Below, one piece after another: positions 22,402 to 31,845 of a DNA stretch of 36,375 nucleotides. Origin of the DNA: Desulfitobacterium_A sp035539115. Lineage in GTDB: Bacteria; Bacillota; Desulfitobacteriia; Desulfitobacteriales; Desulfitobacteriaceae. The position numbers and the translations under genes are program-made. The stretch's first letter is position 1; the number at the start of each line of letters is the position of its first letter. The DNA is taken from positions 1-36,375 of the forward strand of contig NZ_DATLJA010000019.1 in NCBI RefSeq assembly GCF_035539115.1, read 5' to 3'. The notes under the pieces are model-generated. The model worked only from the letters and a program-made list of their open reading frames with translations, was not told where the DNA came from and searched no databases.

Positions 22402-24450
22402 TTAGTTATTCTCAGAGGTTTTTTCGGTTTCTTCCGCCAACAGCTTCGCAAATTCTTCTTCGCTAAGAACGGAGACACCGAGTTCTTTTGCTTTCGCGAG
22501 TTTTGAGCCTGCCTTTTCTCCGGCGACAACAAAAGCGGTCTTTTTACTGACGCTGCTGGCGGCCTTTCCTCCGAGGACTTCGATTAAGCTTTCAATTCCT
22601 TGGCGATCATAATGTTCTAGAGAACCTGTGACCACAATACTTTTTCCTGCAAAAATCTGCGGGTAGCTCGATTCCTCGGCCATCATTTTCACGCCGGCCT
22701 CGCGCAGTTTTTCCAGAAAACGCTGCGAACTTTCTTGTTGAAAAAACCGCAGAATGCTTTGCGCCATCGTCGGACCGATATCGGGTATGCTTTGTAATTC
22801 TTCGAGCTTTGCCTGTTCGAGAGCTTCCATACTACGAAACTGTTGAGCGAGAATTTTCCCTGCTTTTTCTCCGACATGGCGGATTCCTAAACCAAAGAGT
22901 AACGGAGCCAACCCCCGTCCCTTGCTATCTTCAATCGCTTGCAGCAAGTTTTCCACCGATTTTTTCCCCATCCGTTCAAGTTTAACTAAGTTTTCAAATT
23001 TTAAGGTGTAGAGATCAGCCGCATCCCGAATGAGTTTGGCGTCTAAAAGTTGCACGACAACCGCTGGACCTAACCCGTCGATATTCATCGCATCCCGAGA
23101 AACAAAGTGAATGATTTCTTCGCGCTGCTGGGCCGGGCAGGAAATACTTGTACAGCGATGAGCCGCCTCCCCTTCTTCCCTAATGACCGGGCTTTGGCAT
23201 TCGGGACAGCGTTCTGGCATCTCGAAAATTTTCTCTTCACCTGTCCGTTTTTCGGGCAAAGACCGAACAACTTCGGGAATGACATCTCCTGCTTTTTGCA
23301 TTAGGACGTGATCGCCAATCCGAATATCCTTATCGCGAATATTATCGATATTATGTAGAGTTGCCCGGCCGACGGTTGATCCTGCAACTAAAACTGGGGT
23401 TAAATTGGCCGTCGGGGTGAGTACTCCGGTCCTCCCCACACGGACTTCAATACTTTCAACCACAGTCTCCACTTGTTCCGCAGGAAACTTGTAGGCGATC
23501 GCCCAACGGGGGCTTTTCGCCGTAAAACCGAGCTCGCGCTGTTGGGCCATTTCATTGACTTTAATCACAAGCCCATCAATATCGTAAGAAAGCGAATGCC
23601 GTTTATCAGCCATCTCTTCACAGTAGCGAATGACGTCCTCAATCGTGCTGAAGACCTTAAATTCAGGATTTACGAGAAATCCTTGTTCTTTTAAAAACTT
23701 CAGAACCTCGGTTTGGGAAGCTAAGTCCGTCCCCTTAGGCAACAAGACTTGATACGCAAAATAACTGAGATGACGTTGGGCCGTAATTTTCGAATCCTGT
23801 TGACGTAAAGAGCCCGCCGCCGCGTTGCGTGGATTGGCGAAGGTGGATTGACCCTCTTCTTCCCGCTCCTGGTTCAGCCGTGCAAACGAGGCTTTAGGCA
23901 TATAGCCTTCCCCGCGGACATCTAAACGCGAAAGGGGTTTGCGCAAACGCAGCGGAATTGCGGATATCGTCCTCGCATTAGCAGTGATTTCTTCGCCAAC
24001 TTCGCCATCGCCGCGCGTGGCACCTCGGACAAGCACTCCTTCTTCATACGTGAGAGCAACGGTTAAACCATCAATTTTGAGTTCTACCACATACTCCGCC
24101 TGTGGAGCGACCATCCGTACCCGCCGATCAAATTCCTGCAAATCTCCGGCATTAAAGGCATTATCTAAGCTTAAAAGCGGCTCGGCATGTCGAACTTTCG
24201 AAAACTCCTTGGCGATATAGCCACCTACTCTTTGGGAGGGAGAATCTGAGGTCTTCCACTCAGGATGGACTTTCTCGAGGCCAATAAGTTCCTGCATTAA
24301 TACATCATATTCGGCATCCGCCATCATGGGCTGATCTAGTCCGTAATACTGATAATTGGCTTCTTGGATCCGCTCTTTGAGCTCTTGAAGATGTTGAAAT
24401 GCTTGAGACTCATCAGGCTTTTGTTGCTCCTGTTGCTGGTCATCCGCCAT
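22402..24450 (-). CDS. ligA: NAD-dependent DNA ligase
   Basis: LigA seals nicks during replication and repair using NAD. The 682-residue protein shows the complete order: N-terminal Ia domain, adenylation domain with catalytic Lys125 in VELKIDG, the OB fold, a four-Cys zinc finger (CPEC ... CTSISC), the helix-hairpin-helix region, and a C-terminal BRCT domain (IVVTGSLEHYDRQGIESLIEVLGG follows in two parts). The start is the ATG at 24450 after GAAGGGAG; an ATG seven codons upstream precedes that site. The N-terminal 15 residues are Gln-rich and not conserved. It leads the ligA-gatCAB unit. Confidence 0.97.
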   Translation of the reverse strand: MADDQQQEQQKPDESQAFQHLQELKERIQEANYQYYGLDQPMMADAEYDVLMQELIGLEKVHPEWKTSDSPSQRVGGYIAKEFSKVRHAEPLLSLDNAFNAGDLQEFDRRVRMVAPQAEYVVELKIDGLTVALTYEEGVLVRGATRGDGEVGEEITANARTISAIPLRLRKPLSRLDVRGEGYMPKASFARLNQEREEEGQSTFANPRNAAAGSLRQQDSKITAQRHLSYFAYQVLLPKGTDLASQTEVLKFLKEQGFLVNPEFKVFSTIEDVIRYCEEMADKRHSLSYDIDGLVIKVNEMAQQRELGFTAKSPRWAIAYKFPAEQVETVVESIEVRVGRTGVLTPTANLTPVLVAGSTVGRATLHNIDNIRDKDIRIGDHVLMQKAGDVIPEVVRSLPEKRTGEEKIFEMPERCPECQSPVIREEGEAAHRCTSISCPAQQREEIIHFVSRDAMNIDGLGPAVVVQLLDAKLIRDAADLYTLKFENLVKLERMGKKSVENLLQAIEDSKGRGLAPLLFGLGIRHVGEKAGKILAQQFRSMEALEQAKLEELQSIPDIGPTMAQSILRFFQQESSQRFLEKLREAGVKMMAEESSYPQIFAGKSIVVTGSLEHYDRQGIESLIEVLGGKAASSVSKKTAFVVAGEKAGSKLAKAKELGVSVLSEEEFAKLLAEETEKTSENN

Positions 24451-24717
24451 TATTCGTACTCCCTTCTTCAAGCTATTTAGTGTAAACCTATGTAAATTTA
24501 GAGAATAGGCACTGCGAGAAAATTCCCGTCAGCGCCTTTAAACCCTTACTTGAGTTTCCTTCAGTTCTCCTAATTCCTAACTCTATCAAGGGATGACATT
24601 AGGGAAATGTAACTTTTCGCGCATCCATTTACTTACCATCTCCGGGGCTGATTCACTTGCTTGCAAGACAGCTGTGCCAACCCTTCTGCTTACTGCATGT
24701 GCGTCGCTCCTGCAAAT

Positions 24718-24840
24718 CCCGAACAGTCCAGTGAACTGTTCGCCCTTTAGGTTGCGCCCGCGACATCAGGCCCGAAAGTCCCAGTGGGACGTTCGCACTT
24801 GTTTCCCGATAGTCTCCAGTGGAGAGTATCGCACTTGTTT
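24718..24840. repeat. Three hairpin repeats with a shared CCAGTG core and differing stems
   Basis: Units start with CCCGAA or CCCGAT at 24718, 24771 and 24805; the last two abut directly (34 and 36 bases) and end in TCGCACTTGTTT. Each folds around a CAGT loop: GAACAGT/ACTGTTC, GTCCC/GGGAC and TCTCC/GGAGA. Both arms change together between copies, so the structure is kept while the sequence differs. Confidence 0.7.
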
Positions 24841-25060
24841 AGCCAAGTCCTCAGCGACGCTGTCCTTCGTAAGCTTCGTTCATCTCATCCCCTTCGAGGA
24901 TAAGTCAACTAAGGCTTGCATTTCGTTCCTCAACTCAAGCCAAGTTTCCTATAACGCCCCTCCGAAGAAATCGTTCATTTCTGCGCAAAAAGCTATGCTT
25001 TCGGGTCTTGGTTACTTTACTCCCGTAGTCTTACAAGTTAGCCCAAACAATTTTCCTGCA

Positions 25061-25278
25061 CTGCTCCCAGGCGCCGCTTTGGCCTAAGGGAGCAGATTAA
25101 AGCGAGCAGCTCACCGAACTTAGCGGAGAAGTCAGGCTGAGGCGGGACCGCGCCCACGACGTGCGCGGCCGGCAGTGAGCCAAGGATGGCGATTTTGCCG
25201 GGTATCCCGCTGGAGCCCAACTTCCGAGCTCTAGTTCGGTCTGCGAGCGCCACAAGCGACCGTGGCCAAAGCGGCGCC
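25061..25278. repeat. Strong hairpin and 15-bp inverted repeat in the GC-rich segment
   Basis: CTGCTCCC (25061-25068) pairs with GGGAGCAG (25088-25095) around AGGC...GCCT. Its inner segment GGCGCCGCTTTGGCC (25070-25084) recurs in perfect inverted orientation at 25264-25278, enclosing 179 bases. Confidence 0.7.
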
Positions 25279-25367
25279 GATGTCCTGCCCAAGCAAAAGC
25301 CCGAGCAGCGTACGTCCGAGCATCTGTAACGTAATTCCGCTTGCAGAAACCTAGTACTAATTCTATT

Positions 25368-27002
25368 TTACCCCAAAAAGTACTTGGTTAACGGGGGCAC
25401 CACTTGTTTTTTCCGAGAAAGGACACCCGGTAGAAAGACCCGATTCTGCTCAAGCGGTTGTTTAAACGCCTTCGCAATTTCCTCAGGCTTATCCCCTGCG
25501 ATCCAGAGATCTGAATTTTCCTCGATCAAATCCGTAATCATCAAGAGGAGATATCGTAACCCTTTCTCACTGCGCGTTGCTTCGAGTTTTTGCCTTAATT
25601 CTTCTTGAATATTCTCCAGCCCGTCTAAGCCCATTACGCTGACTTGACCGATTCCGACTTTGAAATCACTAACTGAGAATTCCTTTAAGTCCTCCTCGAT
25701 CAATTCCTCAATCTTACGGTCCGCTAGATTCGATGAGGATTTGAACATTTGAACGCCAAATTCCTTAGCATTGACTCCCGCAATTTTTTCAAGATAAGCG
25801 GCAATTTCTCGATCTGTCTCCGTGCAGGTTGGGGATTTAAAAATGACGGTGTCTGAGAGAATAGCAGCAAGCATGATCCCAGCAATTTCTTTTTCCGGTT
25901 CAATGCCGTTTTCTCGATAACACTTCGCCACGATCGTACACGTCGAACCCAAAGGTTCATTGCGAAAGGTAATCGGATCTGTGGTTTGAATTCCACCGAC
26001 CCGGTGGTGGTCAACGACTTCCAAAATCTGAGCTTGTTCAGCGCCATTAACCGCTTGGCCCCATTCATTATGGTCCACGAGAACGAGTTTTTTTCGGTCT
26101 AATTTTAAAAGATGATACCGGCTGATCAAGCCAACAACCCGCTCCTGATCGTCAAGTACCGGATAGTTTCGGTAGCGCGTTTCCAGCATTTTTTGACGGA
26201 CTTCAGAGATCATATCATCTTCCTGGAAGGTGACAATACCTTCTGTTTTCATAATGCTTTGCACAGGTGCACTCATAGGCAAGAGTCGTGCTGCGGTAAA
26301 CGTATCCGAGGGCACGGAAATTACCATGGCTCCTTTTTCACGAGCTAACTGCTCTAGCTCCGGAGATAACATCGCTCCTCCCGTTAAAACAAGAGCTGAG
26401 ACGCCTAAACGAAGTGCACTTTCTTGAGCTGTCTCCCGGTCACCGACCAGAACAACATTACCCGGTTGGATAAAGGCCTCAAACGTTTTATGATGCATCG
26501 CTCCAACATAGACGCACCCTTTAAGTTCCTGATCCTTGGAACCGACCAAGAGCTCTCCTTTAAGGGTTTTAACCACGTTTTGCGCGGTAATATGCAGAGC
26601 ACCAAAATCTAAATCTCCCATGTTTTCAATATAGGAACCGGAGAGATCACCTACGGAAATCATGCCCAGCATACGCTCAGTTTCATCCACAATCGGCAGC
26701 GTCTTTTGGGCGTTTTTCTTCATAATTCGCCAGGCTTCCTGTAATGGCGTCTTTGGATCAATCGTAGGTATGGGGCCATTTAACAAATCCTTGACCCGGA
26801 GGTTTACGTCGGCCAAATACTCCGGTGCAGGCACCTTAAACGCATTAAGTACATATTCCGCCTCCCGGTTCACTTTTCCTGCCCGGCAGGCCACAACATT
26901 ATTTAGTCCCAGCCGTTGTTTAAGACGAGCAAAAGAAATTGCTGCACAAATCGAGTCCGTATCCGGATTCTTATGTCCAACGACATATACGTGTTCTGTC
27001 AA
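25368..27002 (-). CDS. ppaC: Manganese-dependent inorganic pyrophosphatase with CBS and DRTGG domains
   Basis: This family II pyrophosphatase hydrolyses PPi and is tuned by adenine nucleotides bound at its CBS pair. The 544-residue protein has the DHH catalytic parts: VGHKNPDTDS (His10, Asp14, Asp16) at the N-terminus and DHN near 310 with DHH near 331-333. Between them lie CBS 1 (about 70-120), a DRTGG domain (about 125-240) and CBS 2 (about 245-305). The DHHA2 domain makes up the C-terminus. Length is typical of the CBS-PPases of clostridia and Desulfitobacterium relatives. It follows pcrA by about 50 bases and is probably co-transcribed with it. Confidence 0.94.
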   Translation of the reverse strand: MTEHVYVVGHKNPDTDSICAAISFARLKQRLGLNNVVACRAGKVNREAEYVLNAFKVPAPEYLADVNLRVKDLLNGPIPTIDPKTPLQEAWRIMKKNAQKTLPIVDETERMLGMISVGDLSGSYIENMGDLDFGALHITAQNVVKTLKGELLVGSKDQELKGCVYVGAMHHKTFEAFIQPGNVVLVGDRETAQESALRLGVSALVLTGGAMLSPELEQLAREKGAMVISVPSDTFTAARLLPMSAPVQSIMKTEGIVTFQEDDMISEVRQKMLETRYRNYPVLDDQERVVGLISRYHLLKLDRKKLVLVDHNEWGQAVNGAEQAQILEVVDHHRVGGIQTTDPITFRNEPLGSTCTIVAKCYRENGIEPEKEIAGIMLAAILSDTVIFKSPTCTETDREIAAYLEKIAGVNAKEFGVQMFKSSSNLADRKIEELIEEDLKEFSVSDFKVGIGQVSVMGLDGLENIQEELRQKLEATRSEKGLRYLLLMITDLIEENSDLWIAGDKPEEIAKAFKQPLEQNRVFLPGVLSRKKQVVPPLTKYFLG

Positions 27003-27055
27003 TTCTCAACTGTCCCTTCTCACTCTTTATTTTAGCGAATGCTCATCTCTTCGGA

Positions 27056-29326
27056 TCAAAGCTTAATAAGCTTGGCGTACTCAGCAATGAGTTTCTTAAT
27101 TTGTCCACCAAACACAATCGAAATTTCGGCCTGGTTTCCTTCGCCTTTAATGGAAACAATGATTCCTTTACCAAATTTCGCGTGCTCCACTTTTTCCCCA
27201 ACATGATAATCGAGCGTAGGCGGTTCTTTCACGGGGTTTCCTACTTCTTTATCCCACGTTCCCCAAGTCGAACGACCTCCAGAATTCCGGATTGCTCCGT
27301 TTCCTGCTTGGGGTTGTGGCTTTTTCATACGCGTCGGCGGCGGGTCAATTGGATCACAATCGACAAGCAATTGAGACGGAATTTCTTCCATGAATTCCGA
27401 AGGTCTGTTGTACTGGGTCCTGCCATAGAGCATCCGCTGCTCTGCATAAGTGAGATAGAGTCTCTCCCTAGCACGCGTAATAGCCACATAGCATAAACGG
27501 CGTTCCTCCGCGAGCGAAGTGGGATCCATCATCGAGCGGCTACTCGGGAAGATTCCTTCTTCCATGCCCACCAAAAATACTACCGGGAATTCCAACCCTT
27601 TGGCACTATGAATCGTCATCAGGGCAACGGACTCTTCAGCTGGGTCCAGGGAGTCAATATCAGCCACAAGAGAGACCTGCTCCAGGAAACCGGCAATACC
27701 CGGAACGAAATACTCTTCCCCATCTTCCCCTTCAGCGCTGTTTTCGTCCTGATCCAAGGCTTTTTCATCATATTCGGCGGTTACCGATAAGAACTCGCGT
27801 AAGTTTTCGAGACGCGCCTCTGCTTCTGGAGATTTATCTATCGTGAGAAGATCCCAGTAACCGGTTCTCCTCAGGATCTCCTCCACCAATCGCGTCACCG
27901 AGCTTTCCTCGAGTGCTAGTTGTTTCAGCTCCTGCATCAGCTGGGCAAATGCCAGTAAAGGCTTTTTGGCGCGTGTCGTTAATTCCGGAATATAGTCAGC
28001 TTCCATGATGGCATCAAGGACGGGCATCCCTTGCTCGTTCGAGTATTCAATAATTTTTTCTAACGTACTATCCCCTAAACCCCGCTTTGGAACGTTGAGG
28101 ATACGGGAAAAGGCGACCTGATCGGAGGGATTATGAAGGACGCGCAGATAAGCGAGCGTATCTTTAATCTCCATGCGCTGATAAAACTTTAAACCAGAGA
28201 AAATCCGATAAGGAACTCCTTGTTTCATGAAGCGTTCCTCAATCACCCGCGACTGAGCGTTGGTACGATAGAGAATCGCAAACTCGTTGTATTTACGACC
28301 TTCCACATCCCGGAGACGTTGAATCCGCTCCGCGATGTAACGAGATTCATCGTGCTCATTCTCAGCAACATAATAAACGAGTGGATTTCCTTCCTCATTT
28401 TCCGTCCAAAGTGCTTTTTCCTTACGTTCGGTATTATTGCTGACCACGGAATTTGCCGCTTCCAGAATATGCTGCGTGGAGCGATAATTCTGCTCCAGCT
28501 TTAATACTTTAGCTTCTGGATAATCCCGTTCAAAGTCTAAGATATTCTGCACATCTGCTCCCCGAAACATGTAAATGGACTGGTCATCATCCCCGACGAC
28601 ACAGAGATTCCGATCTTTTTTCGCGAGCAGATTGACCAACGCATATTGGGCATGGTTTGTGTCCTGGTACTCGTCGACCATGATGTAATGAAACTTATCT
28701 TGGTAATGCTCCAGAACTTCCGGATTCTCCCGAAAAAGCCGAACAGTCAGCATAATAATATCGTCAAAGTCTAAGGCGTTATTTCCTATGAGTCTTTTTT
28801 GATAGAGCTCATACACCTTCTCAACCTTTTGCTCGAAATAATCCGATGCCCGTCGCGAAAATTCTTCAGGACTCTGCAGCTTATTTTTGGCATCGCTAAT
28901 CGCTCCGCCGATCGCTCGGGGAGCAAACTTCTTCTCATCTATATTTAATTCTTTCATACACGCTTTGATGACTGCTTGTTGGTCACTGCTATCATAAATC
29001 ACGAAACTGCGCTTATAGCCTGATAAATGTTCAATTTCGCTCCGTAAAATCCGGACACAGGCCGAATGGAACGTTGCGACCCAAAGTCCTCGTCCTTCGC
29101 TCCCGACTAAAGCCCCAACCCGCTCGCGCATCTCCTGAGCAGCTTTATTGGTAAAGGTGATCGCGATAATATTCCAAGGATCTATCCCTTGCGCAACTAA
29201 ATGGGCAATCCTGTAGGTCAGAACTCTCGTCTTTCCTGAACCTGCTCCAGCTAAAATCAATAGCGGGCCATCACGATGTTCAACAGCCTCACGCTGCACT
29301 GGGTTTAAATCATCTAACCGATACAT
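27056..29326 (-). CDS. pcrA: ATP-dependent DNA helicase (UvrD/Rep family)
   Basis: PcrA is a 3'-5' superfamily 1 helicase for repair and plasmid/rolling-circle replication. The 756-residue protein has the Q motif LNPVQREAV at residues 8-16, Walker A GAGSGKT at 27-33, Walker B DEYQDTN, GDDDQSIYMFRGA, LEQNYRST, TIHSAKGLEF and YVAITRARERL in order. The C-terminal tail (VGEKVEHAKFGKG) is the Tudor-like domain that contacts RNA polymerase in PcrA proteins. The ATG at 29326 follows GGAG; a start 6 codons earlier includes that site. It heads the leftward pcrA-ppaC pair. Confidence 0.97.
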   Translation of the reverse strand: MYRLDDLNPVQREAVEHRDGPLLILAGAGSGKTRVLTYRIAHLVAQGIDPWNIIAITFTNKAAQEMRERVGALVGSEGRGLWVATFHSACVRILRSEIEHLSGYKRSFVIYDSSDQQAVIKACMKELNIDEKKFAPRAIGGAISDAKNKLQSPEEFSRRASDYFEQKVEKVYELYQKRLIGNNALDFDDIIMLTVRLFRENPEVLEHYQDKFHYIMVDEYQDTNHAQYALVNLLAKKDRNLCVVGDDDQSIYMFRGADVQNILDFERDYPEAKVLKLEQNYRSTQHILEAANSVVSNNTERKEKALWTENEEGNPLVYYVAENEHDESRYIAERIQRLRDVEGRKYNEFAILYRTNAQSRVIEERFMKQGVPYRIFSGLKFYQRMEIKDTLAYLRVLHNPSDQVAFSRILNVPKRGLGDSTLEKIIEYSNEQGMPVLDAIMEADYIPELTTRAKKPLLAFAQLMQELKQLALEESSVTRLVEEILRRTGYWDLLTIDKSPEAEARLENLREFLSVTAEYDEKALDQDENSAEGEDGEEYFVPGIAGFLEQVSLVADIDSLDPAEESVALMTIHSAKGLEFPVVFLVGMEEGIFPSSRSMMDPTSLAEERRLCYVAITRARERLYLTYAEQRMLYGRTQYNRPSEFMEEIPSQLLVDCDPIDPPPTRMKKPQPQAGNGAIRNSGGRSTWGTWDKEVGNPVKEPPTLDYHVGEKVEHAKFGKGIIVSIKGEGNQAEISIVFGGQIKKLIAEYAKLIKL

Positions 29327-29442
29327 TCTCCCACTCCACTTCACTTTTTCAACATATTATTATACCATATCTCGGTGTGGACGAGGAGGGGTATCAGAGG
29401 AATCTCCAAAATCTTCAAGTCTGGAATTAAAAGTTATTCGTC

Positions 29443-29477
29443 CCCAGTATGCACACAGTAAGGAAGCACATACTGGG
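29443..29477 (-). terminator. Hairpin after the ABC-transporter operon
   Basis: CCCAGTATG / CATACTGGG (9 bp) lies 10 bases beyond the last gene. The minus-strand tail is not a clean T run, so it may be a weak terminator. Confidence 0.45.
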
Positions 29478-29486
29478 TAAAACGAT

Positions 29487-30209
29487 CTACAATGTATGAA
29501 CGTTGTATTCGTTCAAGTTGTGATGAATCTTCACGCTTTGAGGAACACGAAGATAGATGATTCTCCAATTCGGATCTCCAGAATAGTTATCCAACAAATT
29601 CTGATTGAGATGCTTAAATTGATCCACTGTAAAATCCGCCATAAACTGTTTGAATTCTAAATTTTGACGACTCGGTGCTTTAATGGATAGTGTCCCGCTT
29701 TGCAAAGAAATACTTGGAGGTAAAATATTCTTTGTGAAATTAATATCTCCTATGATCTGCTCAGAAGTATAGCTACTCACTTCAATTTCACCGTCATCGA
29801 CATCTTTTCTTTTTATTAAAATCTGATAGTTACCTTGATTCACTGACCCATCAAAAGCAAGGGAGTTCGTATCCAGTTTAAAGGTTTGACTATTATTTTT
29901 ATAAACTCCTTTGACCTGATCCGGATTTTCTACTGAAGAAAAATTGTCTACCACATCTGTCGGCGAATAGAGAACAGTCTGGCTCTTATCCCCACCGGGT
30001 TGCATGAATCCTTGCCTAGGAAGCAAATAAGAGATAGGCACAAGCATGATCAAGATTGCAAGGTACACTCCTGCGCAAAGAATATTTCGTTTCCATGATA
30101 TATGTTGGCTCATCCAAGGTCCTATCGCTCGCGCGGAAAATAAAACGATGGTTCCTATGATGACGATAAACAGGAGTAAGGGTATAATGTTTAAACCCGT
30201 TTCGTTCAT
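29487..30209 (-). CDS. Membrane-anchored protein of the YtrAB-like operon, unknown function
   Basis: The 240-residue protein has two transmembrane helices at about residues 8-28 and 43-64, then an outside domain of about 170 residues rich in beta-strand-like segments. I find no known motif. Its start overlaps the stop of the permease gene by 4 bases (30206-30209), so the two are translationally coupled and the protein probably works with the transporter, perhaps as an extracellular sensing or assembly part. It is the last gene of the operon. Confidence 0.75.
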   Translation of the reverse strand: MNETGLNIIPLLLFIVIIGTIVLFSARAIGPWMSQHISWKRNILCAGVYLAILIMLVPISYLLPRQGFMQPGGDKSQTVLYSPTDVVDNFSSVENPDQVKGVYKNNSQTFKLDTNSLAFDGSVNQGNYQILIKRKDVDDGEIEVSSYTSEQIIGDINFTKNILPPSISLQSGTLSIKAPSRQNLEFKQFMADFTVDQFKHLNQNLLDNYSGDPNWRIIYLRVPQSVKIHHNLNEYNVHTL

Positions 30210-30937
30210 TTTCTAACCTCCATTCTGCTTGAAAGAAGAACACTGATTCCAAAAAGAATGATGGCTAGGATTAAGATCTTCAGTGTAAAAAGTGGTAATG
30301 GGCTTTCGGAAAAATACTTATATATTCCCACGAGATATTCAGCATAGACTCGTAAAAAGCCAATCACTAAAACCGGAATAATGATGATAAAGCTTTTATT
30401 GAGCTCAACTAAGATTCCTCCTAAATAGCCAATCGCGGATAGAAGAATCAGGCAAAGGATTGTGACAAACATCCCAAAGAATAGATTGATAGGGGCGATG
30501 AAAAAGCCTTCAAAGAAAGTTTGTGTACGTTCGAACGTAAAATACCCGATAACCCGAAGGAGCACACCACTGAGCGAGGCCGTAATCCCAGCAAAGATCG
30601 AGCAGGTCAAGAGAAAACACACATTGGAAAGATTACTTGACAACCGATTCGCGACCAGAGAGAATTCCATATTTTTATAGGATTTGTTCGCAATTGTCGA
30701 TCCAATTATCGCAATCCAAAAAAACGAGAACACGATCACCAAATCTGCTGTATAACCTTTTACCATAATGGTCAATTCGTCAAATCCAAAGCCACTACTC
30801 CGCACTCCCCCCATAGAAAAAATAATGCCCATAATTTGCGTGATAATCAGCCCATAAAGTAAATTGGAGTATCCTTTCAATTTGTAGACATATTGCTTGA
30901 ACGTAATAGATCGAAGGCTAACCTCTTGTAAAGACAT
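30206..30937 (-). CDS. ABC transporter permease (YtrC-like membrane subunit)
   Basis: The 243-residue protein has about six hydrophobic segments and no solute-binding or catalytic motif. It belongs next to a GntR-controlled ATPase, the arrangement of the B. subtilis ytr operon, which responds to cell-wall antibiotics. I start at the ATG at 30937 (MSLQEV) after GGGAGGG; an upstream TTG two codons earlier is weaker. It overlaps the end of the ATPase frame by 20 bases, and is 4 bases coupled to the next gene. The permease frame itself is intact although its ATPase partner is frameshifted. Confidence 0.82.
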   Translation of the reverse strand: MSLQEVSLRSITFKQYVYKLKGYSNLLYGLIITQIMGIIFSMGGVRSSGFGFDELTIMVKGYTADLVIVFSFFWIAIIGSTIANKSYKNMEFSLVANRLSSNLSNVCFLLTCSIFAGITASLSGVLLRVIGYFTFERTQTFFEGFFIAPINLFFGMFVTILCLILLSAIGYLGGILVELNKSFIIIIPVLVIGFLRVYAEYLVGIYKYFSESPLPLFTLKILILAIILFGISVLLSSRMEVRK

Positions 30938-31845
30938 CGTCAATCCCTCCCTTGGTCTTGGCGGTTAGATAAACACACAGATCATTGATCGAAACTGGCA
31001 ATAATTCGACTCCACTCTGTCTTGCTTTTCCCAAACCCTCTTGAAGGAAATCTCTTAAATCCGGACTACTTAAGTCTCTTCTAATGACAACATACAAGCT
31101 GTCTTTAGCGAATTCCTCTTGATGAATGATCTCTTGACCTTCAATCAGACCCAGCACCGTTTGGGCATTCCCTCTTAAGCCGATGGCCCATTCTCTAAGT
31201 TCATTGACGGGCAGGTAGAAACATTTTTTGCCTTGATCAAGCAAAAGGACGTCCTCAAGAATGTCTTCAACCTCACTTAACAAATGACTGGAGAGAATCA
31301 CGGTTCGCCCGGTATTCGAGGTAATCTTTAAGCAAGGCTCGGTAAAAATCCTTGCGAACGGCAGAATCCATCCCTGTTGTCGGCTCGTCAAATATAGTCA
31401 GCGGGCAGTGGGAAGCGATACCGATAATGCTATTAAAAAGACTTTTACTTCCCTTCGATAAGCGACTGTGGCGTATTTTCGGATTCACGGAAGAATAGTC
31501 AAATAACCCTGCCGCAAGCCTTGCATCCCAATTCGGATAGAACGGGGCTACCTCTGTTAAGATATCTTCAAGCGTAAAGGACTCCGGAAAGGCCATGTTA
31601 TCATCGACGAAAATTGTATTGCCAGAAACCAAGAGGCTATTAAACGGATGTTGTAAAAAAACGTGAAGCTCCCCGCTCGTCGGTTTCAAGTATCCCGCAA
31701 TCAGCTTAAGCAAAGTCGTTTTGCCGGCGCCGTTTCTACCGATGAGTCCTGTAATCTTGTTTTCCTCAATCTCGAAGGATAAACTATCTAAGGCCTTAAA
31801 CCTACCGAAGGACTTGGTCAGATTTTCGCATTGAATCACACTCAT
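30918..31845 (-). pseudogene. ABC transporter ATP-binding protein (YtrB-like) with a frameshift
   Basis: The first frame (from 31845) encodes Walker A GRNGAGKTT at residues 36-44, the signature-like LSKGSKS and Walker B LTIFDEPTTGMD, then FYRALLKDYLEY. After that the match moves to another frame, which continues GRTVILSSHLLSEVEDIL with the H-loop and a normal C-terminal domain up to 30918. Removing one base near 31311-31312 joins the two frames exactly where YtrB-type proteins have a D-Y..(x)RT.ILSSH junction. It is thus one gene of about 308 codons with a single extra base, either a real mutation or a sequencing error. The start overlaps the end of the regulator gene by ATGA. Confidence 0.85.

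Larger units (their letters stand above)
24451..25367. other. 0.9-kb non-coding, structure-rich interval between ligA and the pyrophosphatase gene
   Basis: Neither strand has a frame with a ribosome binding site or protein-like composition. The right third is strongly GC-rich compared with its flanks. It contains repeated hairpins near 24718-24840, a strong hairpin at 25061-25095 and long inverted repeats. It looks like a repetitive or structured intergenic element inserted within a housekeeping block. The ligA promoter must lie near its left end. Confidence 0.6.

Noticed and set aside
24718..24840. CRISPR array
   Set aside because: The units are only three, differ in their stems, two abut without spacers, and no cas gene is present.
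24593..25087. 164-codon plus-strand frame between ligA and ppaC
   Set aside because: It has no ribosome binding site, a composition unlike the neighbouring proteins, and runs through the hairpin repeats; it is an open frame by chance.
25038..25292. 84-codon minus-strand frame in the GC-rich segment
   Set aside because: High GC removes stop codons; the frame crosses the inverted repeats and lacks a start signal.
26939..27496. 185-codon plus-strand frame
   Set aside because: It lies opposite ppaC and pcrA, which are certain genes, and has no start signal.
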